DNA of 64,000 nt, from the NCBI GenBank assembly GCA_965204905.1, contig OZ242042.1:3844001-3908000 (forward strand). Reading direction: 5' to 3'. Shown in pieces: positions 15,951 through 23,633 of this stretch. How positions within the stretch are numbered: the stretch's first letter is position 1; each line of letters opens with the position of its first letter. The notes beneath the pieces were generated by a model. That model had not been told where the DNA came from and searched no databases. It was given only the letters and a program-made list of their open reading frames with translations. This DNA comes from Bin87 sp965204905 (GTDB taxonomy: Bacteria; Chloroflexota; Dehalococcoidia; Lucifugimonadales; UBA3495). Made by a program: the position numbers and the translations under genes.

Positions 15951-16040
15951 TTGACCCGTCCCTCATAACTATGGCATAATTCGCCTATCGCATAATTGTT
16001 ATGCTCAATTGCCATAATTCGCGGCGTCAAATCCTGACGC
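15951..16040 (+). promoter_or_regulatory. Predicted otsA promoter with overlapping repeats (operator candidate)
   Basis: TTGACC (15951-15956), an 18-base spacer and CATAAT (15975-15980). Overlapping and following the -10 are two near-identical direct repeats ending CATAATTCGC (15971-15984 and 16009-16022), with a palindrome GCATAA-TTG-TTATGC (15990-16004) between them. A second inverted repeat, GCGTCA-AATCC-TGACGC (16024-16040), precedes the ribosome binding site. This layout suggests a regulator binding site. The IS ends only 20 bases upstream of the -35. Confidence 0.5.
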
Positions 16041-16065
16041 GCCATGTACAAAGGAAGGTCACCAT

Positions 16066-17598
16066 ATGTGGACCGGAGATGATCTGCTGAGGCTGGTGAG
16101 GAGGGAACTGAACGACTACCGACTCATCGTAGTTTCCAACCGACAGCCCTACGTTTTCAGCACCGATGAGTCTGGAAATTTGCACAGCGAAATGCCCCCC
16201 GGCGGTCTCACTGCCGCCATTGATCCGATGATGCGAGCCTGTGGAGGCACCTGGATCGCCCAGAGCAGCAGCTACACCGACCGCGAGGTGATGGACGAGC
16301 AGGGGCGCATCCCCGTTCCCTTCGACTCCCCCGCCTACAACATGCGCCTCCTCAACCTCACCGAGGAGGAAAACAACGGCTACTACTACGGCTTCTCCAA
16401 CGAGGGACTCTGGCCGCTCTGCCACATCGCGCATACTGAGCCCCTTTTCGACTCGAAACATTACGGTATCTACCAGTCCGTCAACCGTCGGTTCGCCGAC
16501 TTGGTACTGGACGAAATCGGCAACGACCCGGCCATCGTCCTGATCCAGGACTATCACCTGGCGTTGCTGCCCCAATACATCCGCAAGATCAACCAGAACG
16601 CCATCATCGGCCAGTTCTGGCACATCCCCTGGCCCAACCCGGACATCTTCCGTATCTGCCCGTGGCAGGAAGAAATCCTCAAGGGTATGCTCGGCAATGA
16701 CCTGTTGGGGTTTCACCTTCAGGGAGACTGCCGGAACTTCATCGATTGCGTCGAAAGCTGTGTTGATGCCGATCTCCTCGAAGCCGAAGTCGATTCCAAC
16801 TATTGGATGGTGCATCGCCGCGACGAAACCACCGTCGTCCGTCCCTTCCCCATCAGCATCGACTTCGACAATCTCGACGCCGAGGCCCACACTCCCGAAG
16901 TCGAAGCCGAAATGGCCCGCCTCTCCCGGGAACTCGGCCTGGACCGCGGCCGCATCCTGGGCTTGGGCATTGACCGTCAGGACTACACCAAGGGTATTCC
17001 CCATCGTCTCCGGGCCGTTGAGCGCCTCCTGGAAGAATGGCCTGAATACCGTGGCCGTTTGGTCTTCCTGCAAGCCGGCGCCGCCAGCCGCACCAACATC
17101 GACTCGTACATGCAACTCACCATCGACATCGAATCCATTGTTGACCGCATCAATGAACGGTTCGGATGCGACGGCTGGCAACCCATCATCTATTGGCCCA
17201 CTTCACTGCCCTCGGCCACTTTCTCGGCTCTGCGCCGCCTGGCGAGTTTCTGTGCCGAAAGCAGCCTCCACGACGGCATGAACCTCGTCGCCAAGGAGTA
17301 CGTCGCATCCCGCGTCGATGAAGACGGGGTGCTCATCCTCAGCGCATTCGCCGGCGCCGCGCAGGAGCTCAAAGATGCCCTGATTATCAATCCCTACGCC
17401 ACCGAGCAATTCGCCAAGGCCATTCACCAGGCCCTCAATATGACCGACCAGGAACGACGCGCGCGAATGCGCCGGATGCGCAATACCGTTCAGGAAAACA
17501 ACATCTACAAGTGGGCCGGCCACATAATGATGCAACTCATGCAGGCCAGCACCCCCGACCACTCCCGCCTGGCCGCCACTACGGCCTCCACAGATTGA
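16066..17598 (+). CDS. otsA: Trehalose-6-phosphate synthase (GT20 family)
   Basis: The enzyme transfers glucose from a nucleotide-glucose donor to glucose-6-phosphate. It is 510 residues, of typical length. Signatures are RLIVVSNRQPYVF near the N-terminus, PPGGLTAAIDPMM, YYGFSNEGLWPLCH, the acceptor motif VLIQDYHLALLPQYIRK, IGQFWHIPWPNPDIFRICPW, GNDLLGFH, the donor-side GLGIDRQDYTKGIPHRLRAV and the C-terminal SLHDGMNLVAKEYVASR. A GGAAGG ribosome site precedes the ATG. The HIPWP variant (classic OtsA has HIPFP) leaves another sugar-phosphate product such as glucosylglycerol phosphate possible, but the adjacent otsB-like phosphatase favours trehalose. Confidence 0.9.
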   Translation: MWTGDDLLRLVRRELNDYRLIVVSNRQPYVFSTDESGNLHSEMPPGGLTAAIDPMMRACGGTWIAQSSSYTDREVMDEQGRIPVPFDSPAYNMRLLNLTEEENNGYYYGFSNEGLWPLCHIAHTEPLFDSKHYGIYQSVNRRFADLVLDEIGNDPAIVLIQDYHLALLPQYIRKINQNAIIGQFWHIPWPNPDIFRICPWQEEILKGMLGNDLLGFHLQGDCRNFIDCVESCVDADLLEAEVDSNYWMVHRRDETTVVRPFPISIDFDNLDAEAHTPEVEAEMARLSRELGLDRGRILGLGIDRQDYTKGIPHRLRAVERLLEEWPEYRGRLVFLQAGAASRTNIDSYMQLTIDIESIVDRINERFGCDGWQPIIYWPTSLPSATFSALRRLASFCAESSLHDGMNLVAKEYVASRVDEDGVLILSAFAGAAQELKDALIINPYATEQFAKAIHQALNMTDQERRARMRRMRNTVQENNIYKWAGHIMMQLMQASTPDHSRLAATTASTD

Positions 17599-17602
17599 AC
17601 CC

Positions 17603-18370
17603 TTGTCCCGGCCCGACCTGCTTGCCCGCATTGCGCGTCAGCCTGCCGTCCTGTTGCTGCTGGATTTTGACGGGACGCTGTCGGAAATAGTGCCCCGGCA
17701 CGAGGATGCCACGCTCCGCCCGGGCAACGCCGGCCTACTGAAGGCCCTGCTGCGCAAACCCGGATACACGGTCGGCGTCATCAGCGGACGCGAACTCAGC
17801 GACGTATCCTCGCGAGTGGGCGTGCCCGGGCTGGTGTACGCCGGCAACCACGGGCTGGAGATCTGCGGGCCGCATTTGGAATACCGGCATCCCGACGTAG
17901 CCGCCATCGTTCCCGCCCTGTCCGAGACCGCTGCCCGCCTTGCCTACGGCCTGACCGACGTGCCCGGCGCGCTGGTGGAAAACAAAACCCTTTCGTTGAC
18001 CGTCCATTTCCGCCGGACGCCCGCCGACCGCCACGAACTGGTAGCAGCGATTTTCGAGGACGTGGTCAAACCTCTCATTGACGACGGCTTATGCCGCGTC
18101 ACTTCCGGCAAGGCGGTGCTGGAACTGCGTCCGACCGTTGACTGGCACAAAGGTCGCGCCCTGGAGTTTATTCGTTCCCGACTCTCGCCCGGCGCTTTCC
18201 CGATATACATCGGAGACGATGCCACGGACGAAGACGCTTTTGCCGCCGCCCAGGACGCCGGAGGCTTTGGCATCTTTGTCGGTCCGTCCGGTTCCACCAC
18301 CGGCGCGCGCTACCGTCTGGATTCCCCGGCGGCAGTCAACGACGCGCTGGCGGAACTGGCTTCCGAATAA
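17603..18370 (+). CDS. otsB: Trehalose-6-phosphate phosphatase (HAD superfamily)
   Basis: The product is 255 residues, starting with TTG at 17603, four bases after the otsA stop. HAD motif I is LLLDFDGTLSEI (nucleophile and acid Asp), motif II is VISGREL, the conserved Lys is in DWHKGRALEF, and motif III is IGDDATDEDAF. The cap region includes GNHGLEICGP and VENKTLSLTVHFR, both typical of OtsB. It dephosphorylates the OtsA product to give trehalose, an osmolyte and stress protectant. OtsA and OtsB form one operon. Confidence 0.92.
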   Translation: MSRPDLLARIARQPAVLLLLDFDGTLSEIVPRHEDATLRPGNAGLLKALLRKPGYTVGVISGRELSDVSSRVGVPGLVYAGNHGLEICGPHLEYRHPDVAAIVPALSETAARLAYGLTDVPGALVENKTLSLTVHFRRTPADRHELVAAIFEDVVKPLIDDGLCRVTSGKAVLELRPTVDWHKGRALEFIRSRLSPGAFPIYIGDDATDEDAFAAAQDAGGFGIFVGPSGSTTGARYRLDSPAAVNDALAELASE

Positions 18371-18442
18371 GTTGTGCTATTATTGCCGGCGTCCGCCCGG
18401 GGCCATTGTGCCACTCTCTAATCGCGGCGCGCTTTTGACTCC

Positions 18443-19153
18443 ATGATCAACGCGATATTTTTTGATTTCTACAACACGCTGGTGCGATTCTGGCCACCCC
18501 TGCCCCAGATTCAACACGCCGCTTGCCAGAACCTTGGCATACGAGTTCCGCCGGATCGCCTGGCTCGAGGCTATGCCATCGCGGACCTCTATTTCAACGA
18601 AGAGAACCACCGGATGCCGTTAGGAGAACGCGATGCGGCCAGCCGCGACGCCTTCTTCGCCCGATATGAGCAGATCATATTGGAGGAATCCGGAGTCGCC
18701 GTTTCCCTCCGCATGGCCAAGCAGATCTGGGACATGGCCATCTCCGTTCCCAAGGAACTGGTCGAGTTTGAAGAGACCCGCCCGGTGCTGGCGGAACTCA
18801 AGGCGCGCGGCTACCGCATGGCGGTCCTCACCAATCTGCGGCGGGACATGGAAGAACTCACCCGCCAAATCGGTATCCACGAATACCTGGAGTTTTGCAT
18901 CACCGGCCGCGAGGTGGGCGAGAAACCGGCCACCGCCATTTTTGAAGCCGGCCTGAAGCGTATGGCGGTGCCGCCGCACCATGCCATGCACGTCGGCGAC
19001 CAGCCTCGTTCCGACGTCCAAGGCGCCCGCGACGCCGGACTCCACCCGGTCCTGATTGACCGCGGGGGGTTCCACTCCGACGTGGCCGATTGCGACCACA
19101 TCGACAGCCTGGAAGGTCTGTATCCCTTGCTGGACCGCCTGCAAACCTGCTGA
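18443..19153 (+). CDS. HAD-family hydrolase (haloacid dehalogenase/phosphatase type)
   Basis: The product is 236 residues. Motif I is IFFDFYNTLVRF, where Tyr replaces the second Asp as in the 2-haloacid-dehalogenase-like subgroup. Motif II is VLTNLRRD, the Lys motif is REVGEKPATAIFEAGL and motif III is HVGDQPRSDVQGARDAGLHP. A helical cap lies between motifs I and II. It acts on a small phosphorylated metabolite or haloacid; the substrate cannot be told. It follows otsB by 72 bases and may share its transcript. Confidence 0.85.
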   Translation: MINAIFFDFYNTLVRFWPPLPQIQHAACQNLGIRVPPDRLARGYAIADLYFNEENHRMPLGERDAASRDAFFARYEQIILEESGVAVSLRMAKQIWDMAISVPKELVEFEETRPVLAELKARGYRMAVLTNLRRDMEELTRQIGIHEYLEFCITGREVGEKPATAIFEAGLKRMAVPPHHAMHVGDQPRSDVQGARDAGLHPVLIDRGGFHSDVADCDHIDSLEGLYPLLDRLQTC

Positions 19154-19232
19154 CCAAACCACTTGACCGTCACTCCCCCATCCAACCGCATTCCCCATCC
19201 GACTAACCGTCGTTCCAGCTACCTTTACCGTC

Positions 19233-19252
19233 ATTCCCGCGAAAGCGGGAAT
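19233..19252. repeat. Palindromic repeat, ATTCCCGC/GCGGGAAT type
   Basis: A perfect 8-bp stem with a GAAA loop, a member of the dispersed family (see 8481-8500). It lies directly before the DsbA-like gene. Confidence 0.85.
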
Positions 19253-19274
19253 CCAGCCCTGCCGAGGTGCCGCT

Positions 19275-19946
19275 ATGACCACCGCTCAACCCGCCGGAGG
19301 CGGGCCCGCTCACAACCATCCTGAAGACGCCAACCCGGTACACGTCATTGTCTGGTACGATTACGTTTGACCCTGGTGCTACGTCGGCCTGGAACGCGTC
19401 GACAAACTTTCTGAAGAGTACGACATCACCGTGGAGGGGCGGGCCTACCTGCTGCGTCCCGATACTCCGGTGGAGGGCCGTGTGCGGGAATCCCGCCCCG
19501 GCGAATCCGACGACGAGCTTTCCGACCCGCTCCGTACCCAGGCGCGGGAAGCCAACATCGTCATGCGCCCGCCGCGCTACACCCCGAACAGCCTGAATTC
19601 CCTCCAGGCCACCGAATACGCCCAGGAGAAAGGCAAGTTCCTCGAATACCACCATGCCGCCTACGAAGCGTATTGGGATCGCCGGGAAAACCTGGGTGAC
19701 ACTTCTGTGCTGGCCGACATTGGAAGCAGCGTGGGACTCGACGGCGCGGAATTGAAGGAACGAGTCGAATCCGGCCATTATGCGCAGCGCGTGGTGGATC
19801 AGTACCACGAGGCCCTGGGCTACGGCATCCGGGGCATCCCCACGTTCGTGTTCGACAATCTCCTGTTCACCGGCGCCCAACCCTACGAGGTTTTCCAGCG
19901 AGTGATGGACAAGGCCCTGGAAAACCGGGAGTCCGCCCAAACGTGA
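19275..19946 (+). CDS. Candidate selenocysteine-containing DsbA/FrnE-family oxidoreductase
   Basis: The frame from ATG 19275 to the stop at 19946 is 223 residues if TGA at 19368-19370 (codon 32) is read as selenocysteine. The context is VWYDYV-U-PWCYVG; in FrnE/DsbA-family proteins this is the CPWC redox motif, so Sec would replace exactly the nucleophilic Cys. The sequence before and after is continuous thioredoxin-fold DsbA: a helical insertion (LRTQAREANIVMRPPRYTPN, FLEYHHAAYEAYWDRRENLG) and the cis-Pro segment GIRGIPTFVFDNLLFTGAQP. A SECIS-like hairpin follows the TGA at the right distance (19383-19403). The alternative is a nonsense mutation in a pseudogene, or translation from a downstream start lacking the active site. 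No signal peptide, so probably cytoplasmic. Confidence 0.8.
19383..19403 (+). promoter_or_regulatory. SECIS-like hairpin downstream of the in-frame TGA
   Basis: The stem starts 13 nt after the TGA. GTCGGC (19383-19388) pairs with GTCGAC (19398-19403), including one G-U pair. C19389 then pairs with G19396 across a one-base bulge, leaving loop TGGAAC with G as its second base. Bacterial SECIS elements have an apical loop roughly 16-37 nt after the UGA with G in the first two loop positions, so distance and loop both fit. Confidence 0.55.
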
Positions 19947-19953
19947 GATCGCC

Positions 19954-20586
19954 ATGACTACGCCAACCGTCGCCGCGCCCGTTCGCCCCGCAGCAACGCC
20001 GGACGCAATTGCGTCGTCGCGTCCGGCAGTCCCAGCTCGCCGCCGTTTCACCGTAGCGGAATACTACGCCATGGCCGAGGCCGGCATCCTTTCCCCCGAT
20101 GAGCGCGTGGAACTGCTGGACGGAGACGTGATCGCAATGCCCCCCATTGGAGACTGGCACGCTTCCAGAGTCAAGAGACTTAACAACTTCATGCTCCCTC
20201 CATTGCAGGGACGGGCAATTGTGAGCGTCCAGGATCCGACCCGTCTGGACGACGCCAGCGAGCCGCAGCCGGACGTGATGCTGCTGCGTTGGCGTGATGA
20301 CTTCTACGAAGGCGGGCATCCGGGGCCGGCCGACGTACTGCTGCTCATTGAGGTGTCCGACACCACCGTTGACTATGACCGCAGCGCTAAACTCGCCGCT
20401 TATGCCTCAGCCGGCATTCCCGAAGTCTGGATAGTCAACCGCCCCGACCACCGCATCGAATCCTATGCAGACCCGTCCGGCGACGAATACGCCACGGTGC
20501 GGCACTACGGCGCCGGCGAGAGCATCGCGCCGCAGGCGTTTCCCGACGTCATGCTGGAAGTTGATCGGATTATCCCGGCTGAGTGA
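19954..20586 (+). CDS. Uma2-family putative restriction endonuclease-fold protein (copy 1)
   Basis: The product is 210 residues of the Uma2 (DUF820) family, which has a PD-(D/E)xK nuclease-like fold. The N-terminal RRFTVAEYYAMAEAGILSPD and RVELLDGDVIAMPPIGDWHA lead to the predicted active-site strand pair PQPDVMLLRWRDDFYEGG and ADVLLLIEVSDTTVDYDRSA-K, then GIPEVWIVNRPDHRIESYAD. Asp, Glu and Lys of the core are all present. The family's biological role is not established; copies are numerous in Cyanobacteria and Chloroflexota. It is followed by a paralogue 10 bases later. Confidence 0.88.
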   Translation: MTTPTVAAPVRPAATPDAIASSRPAVPARRRFTVAEYYAMAEAGILSPDERVELLDGDVIAMPPIGDWHASRVKRLNNFMLPPLQGRAIVSVQDPTRLDDASEPQPDVMLLRWRDDFYEGGHPGPADVLLLIEVSDTTVDYDRSAKLAAYASAGIPEVWIVNRPDHRIESYADPSGDEYATVRHYGAGESIAPQAFPDVMLEVDRIIPAE

Positions 20587-20596
20587 GGCACGCGCC

Positions 20597-21235
20597 ATGA
20601 CCACGCCAACCGTCGCCGCCCCCGTTCGTCCCACAGCAACGCCGGACTCAGCGACGCAATCGCGTCCGGCAGTCCCAACTCGCCGCCGCTTCACCGTAGC
20701 GGAATACTACGCAATGGCCGAGGCCGGGATCTTCTCCCCGGAGGAGCGCGTGGAACTGCTGGACGGAGACGTGATAGTTATGGCCGCCGTACTGGACTGG
20801 CACGCTTTTGTGGTGGACTGGCTCAACGAAAATCTGATGCTTCCCTTACAGGGGCGAGCCCAGGTAAGGATCCAGAACCCGACCCGGCTGAACGACTACA
20901 GCGAGCCTGAACCCGACGTAATGCTACTTCGTCGCCGCGACGACTTTTATCGGTCGGGCCATCCGGCGCCCGCTGATGTGCTGTTGCTCATTGAGGTGTC
21001 CGACTCATCGTTGCCATTCGACTGCAACCAAAAGCTGCCCCGGTACGCTGCCGCCGGCATCCCCGAAGTCTGGATAGTCAACCGACCCGACCGCCGCATC
21101 GAATCCTATGCAGACCCGGCCGGCGACGAATACGCCACCGTGCGGCACTACGACCCCGGCGAGAGCATCGCGCCACGGGCGTTCCCGGACATAGTTCTGC
21201 AAGTTGATCAAATTATCCCGCCCGAAACGGACTGA
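20597..21235 (+). CDS. Uma2-family putative restriction endonuclease-fold protein (copy 2, tandem duplicate)
   Basis: The product is 212 residues from the ATG at 20597 (MTTPTVAAPVRPTATPDSAT), nearly the same N-terminus as copy 1. It keeps RRFTVAEYYAMAEAGIFSPE, EPDVMLLRRRDDFYRSG, ADVLLLIEVSDSSLPFDCNQ-K and GIPEVWIVNRPDRRIESYAD. The central region (WLNENLMLPLQGRAQVRIQN) has diverged more. This is a recent tandem duplication; the two genes sit head to tail and probably share a transcript with the DsbA-like gene. Confidence 0.88.
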   Translation: MTTPTVAAPVRPTATPDSATQSRPAVPTRRRFTVAEYYAMAEAGIFSPEERVELLDGDVIVMAAVLDWHAFVVDWLNENLMLPLQGRAQVRIQNPTRLNDYSEPEPDVMLLRRRDDFYRSGHPAPADVLLLIEVSDSSLPFDCNQKLPRYAAAGIPEVWIVNRPDRRIESYADPAGDEYATVRHYDPGESIAPRAFPDIVLQVDQIIPPETD

Positions 21236-21251
21236 CGGCCCTTGATTGTCA

Positions 21252-21281
21252 TTGTCGGTCGTGCGGGGCGTGTGCTAGACT
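21252..21281 (+). promoter_or_regulatory. Predicted promoter of the nuoE-F-G cluster
   Basis: TTGTCG (21252-21257), an 18-base spacer and TAGACT (21276-21281), 54 bases before the first ATG of the cluster. A moderate consensus match. Confidence 0.4.
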
Positions 21282-21335
21282 GACGGCGGCCAATCCCCTT
21301 TTGTAATAGATTTCACAATCAGACGGAACTGACCA

Positions 21336-21815
21336 ATGGACGCCGCTACCCAGTCCCTGATCAGCGATGCAGTCAACAATCAGTCGCAATCCACCGTAAC
21401 CGTCCTGTCCTCGTTGCTGGCGGTTGAGGATGCCATCGGCTACATCCCCAAAGAGGCCGTTGAGGTCGTCGCGGCGCGCATGGACGCCACGGTCAACGAT
21501 GTGTGGGCCGTTGCTACGTTCTATCCCAACTTCCGGTTCGACCCGCCCATGGAACACCGCATCGAGGTGTGCTGGGGCCCGTCGTGCCACGTAATGGGCG
21601 CAGACCGGATTATCGCCGCGGCCCAGGACGCCTTGAGCCTCCCCGATGAGGGCGATACCCCCGATGGCAAGGCCACCTTACGTTACAACACCTGCCTCGG
21701 CGCCTGTGCCCACGCGCCGGTCATGGCTATCGACCACCACTTGGCCGGGCGAGTGAGCCCCGAATCCGCTCGGGAAAAAATAGCCGCCGCCCTGCAATCC
21801 GCTCCGTCCCACTGA
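21336..21815 (+). CDS. nuoE: NADH dehydrogenase/diaphorase 24 kDa-type [2Fe-2S] subunit (NuoE-like)
   Basis: The product is 159 residues. An N-terminal helical part (LLAVEDAIGYIPKEAVEVVA, then VWAVATFYPNFRF) is followed by a thioredoxin-fold [2Fe-2S] domain with ligands in CWGPSC and CLGAC. NuoE passes electrons with the FMN subunit NuoF, encoded 13 bases downstream. No complex I membrane genes are nearby, so this is probably the diaphorase part of a soluble formate dehydrogenase or similar NAD-linked complex and not of respiratory complex I. Confidence 0.92.
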   Translation: MDAATQSLISDAVNNQSQSTVTVLSSLLAVEDAIGYIPKEAVEVVAARMDATVNDVWAVATFYPNFRFDPPMEHRIEVCWGPSCHVMGADRIIAAAQDALSLPDEGDTPDGKATLRYNTCLGACAHAPVMAIDHHLAGRVSPESAREKIAAALQSAPSH

Positions 21816-21828
21816 ATCCGGTTTCGTC

Positions 21829-23586
21829 GTGACCACTCCTACCACCGCCGATTTCGATTCTATCCTCGCCGAGGCTGAACGGCGATGGCAAGCTTTGACC
21901 AACGGGGACCGCCCATGGGTTCGCGTCGGCACCGGTCTGGCCGGCGAGGCGGCTGGCGGCTTTGAAGTCGTCAGCGCCGTGAAGTCGGCCCTGCAAGCAA
22001 ACGGCGTGGAGGCCAACGTCTCGGAGGTTGGTACTCTGGGCCTGTGCTTCGCCGAGCCGTTGCTGGACGTTCAGACTCCCGGCGGGCCGCGCGTTTTCTA
22101 CCGGAACGTAACCCCCGAAATCGCAGAGCGTATCGTCAGCGAACACGTAGCCGGCGGCGTCCCGGTGACTGACCACGCCATTGGCTACCTGGGGCACCGG
22201 GGTACCGCCCCCGATGGCATACCCCGCTTGGACGATCATCCCATGCTGGCGTCGCAGCAGCGCATCGCCCTCCGCAACGCCGGCCATATTGACCCTTCGG
22301 ACCTCCACCAGTACATCGCCAACGGCGGATACGCGGCCTTGAACAAGGCCCTCACCGCGATGACTCCCGACGAAGCGCGCCAGGAAGTGCTCACTTCCGG
22401 CCTGCGTGGGCGCGGCGGCGCGGCGTTCCCCGCCGGCGTCAAGTGGGGGTTCCTGGCCGGTAATCCGGATCCCAACAAGTACATCCTCTGCAACTGTGAA
22501 GAGGGCGACCCCGGCGCGTTCAACGACCGGGGAATCTTGGAAAGCGACCCGGCCACCGTGGTGGAAGGCATCACCATTGCCGGCTATGCCTGCAACGCCA
22601 ACCGTGGGTACATCTTCATCCGGCACGGCCACAACCAGCCTATCGACCGCACCCGCGCCGTCATTGAACAGGCTTACGAACTCGGCCTGTTGGGTCAAAA
22701 CATACTGGGCAGCGATTTCTCCTTTGACGTCGAGGTGGCGCTTACCGGCGACTCCTACGTTTCCGGTGAGGAAACCGCGCTCATGGAGGCAATCGAGGGC
22801 AAGCGTTCCATGCCCCGCTACCGCCCGCCATTCCCGGCCCAGGTGGGTGTCTTTGGCAAGCCTTCCAACATCAATAACGTCAAGACTTTGGCCTACGTGC
22901 CGGAGATCGTCGCTCGGGGCGGCGAATGGTTCGCCGGCATTGGAACACCGGCGGATCCCGACCGACGTATCAACGGCAGCAGCGGCACGGCCATCCTGTG
23001 CCTGTCCGGGGATATCGAATATACCGGCTTGATCGAAGTGCCCCTGGGAATGACCCTGCGCCAGGTATTGTTCGATATGGCCGGCGGAGTGCCCAACGGC
23101 AAACGGATGAAGCTACTCCAAACGGGAGGCCCCTTGGGGGGCGTCCTTTCGGCCAGCGACGCCAATCTTGACCTGGTTCTGGATTTTGACGTGTTCCGCG
23201 CGGCCGGCGCAATCCTGGGTTCCGGCGGCATCATCGTTTGCGATGAGGATACCTGCGCCGTTGACCTCACCCGCAATTTGATCGCTTTCTGCCAGTACGA
23301 ATCCTGCGGCAAGTGCTTCCCCTGCCGCATGGGGATGAGCCACCTGCTGGAAATCCTGGAGCGCATCAGCAACCTCGAGGGAACCGAGGAAGACCTGGCC
23401 CTGATGCGGAACATCGGCGAGAACATGCAGGCTGGCTCGTTGTGCGGCCACGGCCAACTGGGATTCAACCCGGTGTCCTCAGCCCTGCGCTACTTCGGCG
23501 ACGAGTTCGAGGCCCACATCCGCGATAAGCGACACACTGGCGACTGCCCGGAACAGGTTTTTTCTCCCAGACTCACTCGTAGATAA
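21829..23586 (+). CDS. nuoF: NADH-binding FMN/[4Fe-4S] subunit (NuoF/FdhB-like)
   Basis: The product is 585 residues with a GTG start at 21829. A thioredoxin-like N-terminal domain (about 1-110, GLCFAEPLLDVQTPGGPRVF) precedes the NuoF core: SGLRGRGGAAFPAGVKWGFL for NAD and FMN, CNCEEGDPGAFNDRGILESD, YVSGEETALMEAIEGKRSMP, and the C-terminal [4Fe-4S] site CGKCFPC plus the distant Cys in GSLCGHGQLG. The fused N-terminal domain is typical of the soluble NAD-dependent formate dehydrogenase and hydrogenase diaphorase subunits. It oxidises NADH or reduces NAD+ with electrons relayed through NuoE and NuoG. Confidence 0.93.
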   Translation: MTTPTTADFDSILAEAERRWQALTNGDRPWVRVGTGLAGEAAGGFEVVSAVKSALQANGVEANVSEVGTLGLCFAEPLLDVQTPGGPRVFYRNVTPEIAERIVSEHVAGGVPVTDHAIGYLGHRGTAPDGIPRLDDHPMLASQQRIALRNAGHIDPSDLHQYIANGGYAALNKALTAMTPDEARQEVLTSGLRGRGGAAFPAGVKWGFLAGNPDPNKYILCNCEEGDPGAFNDRGILESDPATVVEGITIAGYACNANRGYIFIRHGHNQPIDRTRAVIEQAYELGLLGQNILGSDFSFDVEVALTGDSYVSGEETALMEAIEGKRSMPRYRPPFPAQVGVFGKPSNINNVKTLAYVPEIVARGGEWFAGIGTPADPDRRINGSSGTAILCLSGDIEYTGLIEVPLGMTLRQVLFDMAGGVPNGKRMKLLQTGGPLGGVLSASDANLDLVLDFDVFRAAGAILGSGGIIVCDEDTCAVDLTRNLIAFCQYESCGKCFPCRMGMSHLLEILERISNLEGTEEDLALMRNIGENMQAGSLCGHGQLGFNPVSSALRYFGDEFEAHIRDKRHTGDCPEQVFSPRLTRR

Positions 23587-23633
23587 ACACGCTTTGGCCG
23601 GACCTTGCTTCCCCGTCCAATCGCAGATTAGGA

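Noticed and set aside
14530..16051. Minus-strand frames on both sides of the IS that might be one gene split by the insertion
   Set aside because: When the IS and one target copy are removed, the two frames are out of register, and neither side shows a known domain.
16027..17181. 384-codon minus-strand frame opposite otsA
   Set aside because: otsA has all GT20 motifs on the plus strand; the antisense frame is a compositional shadow.
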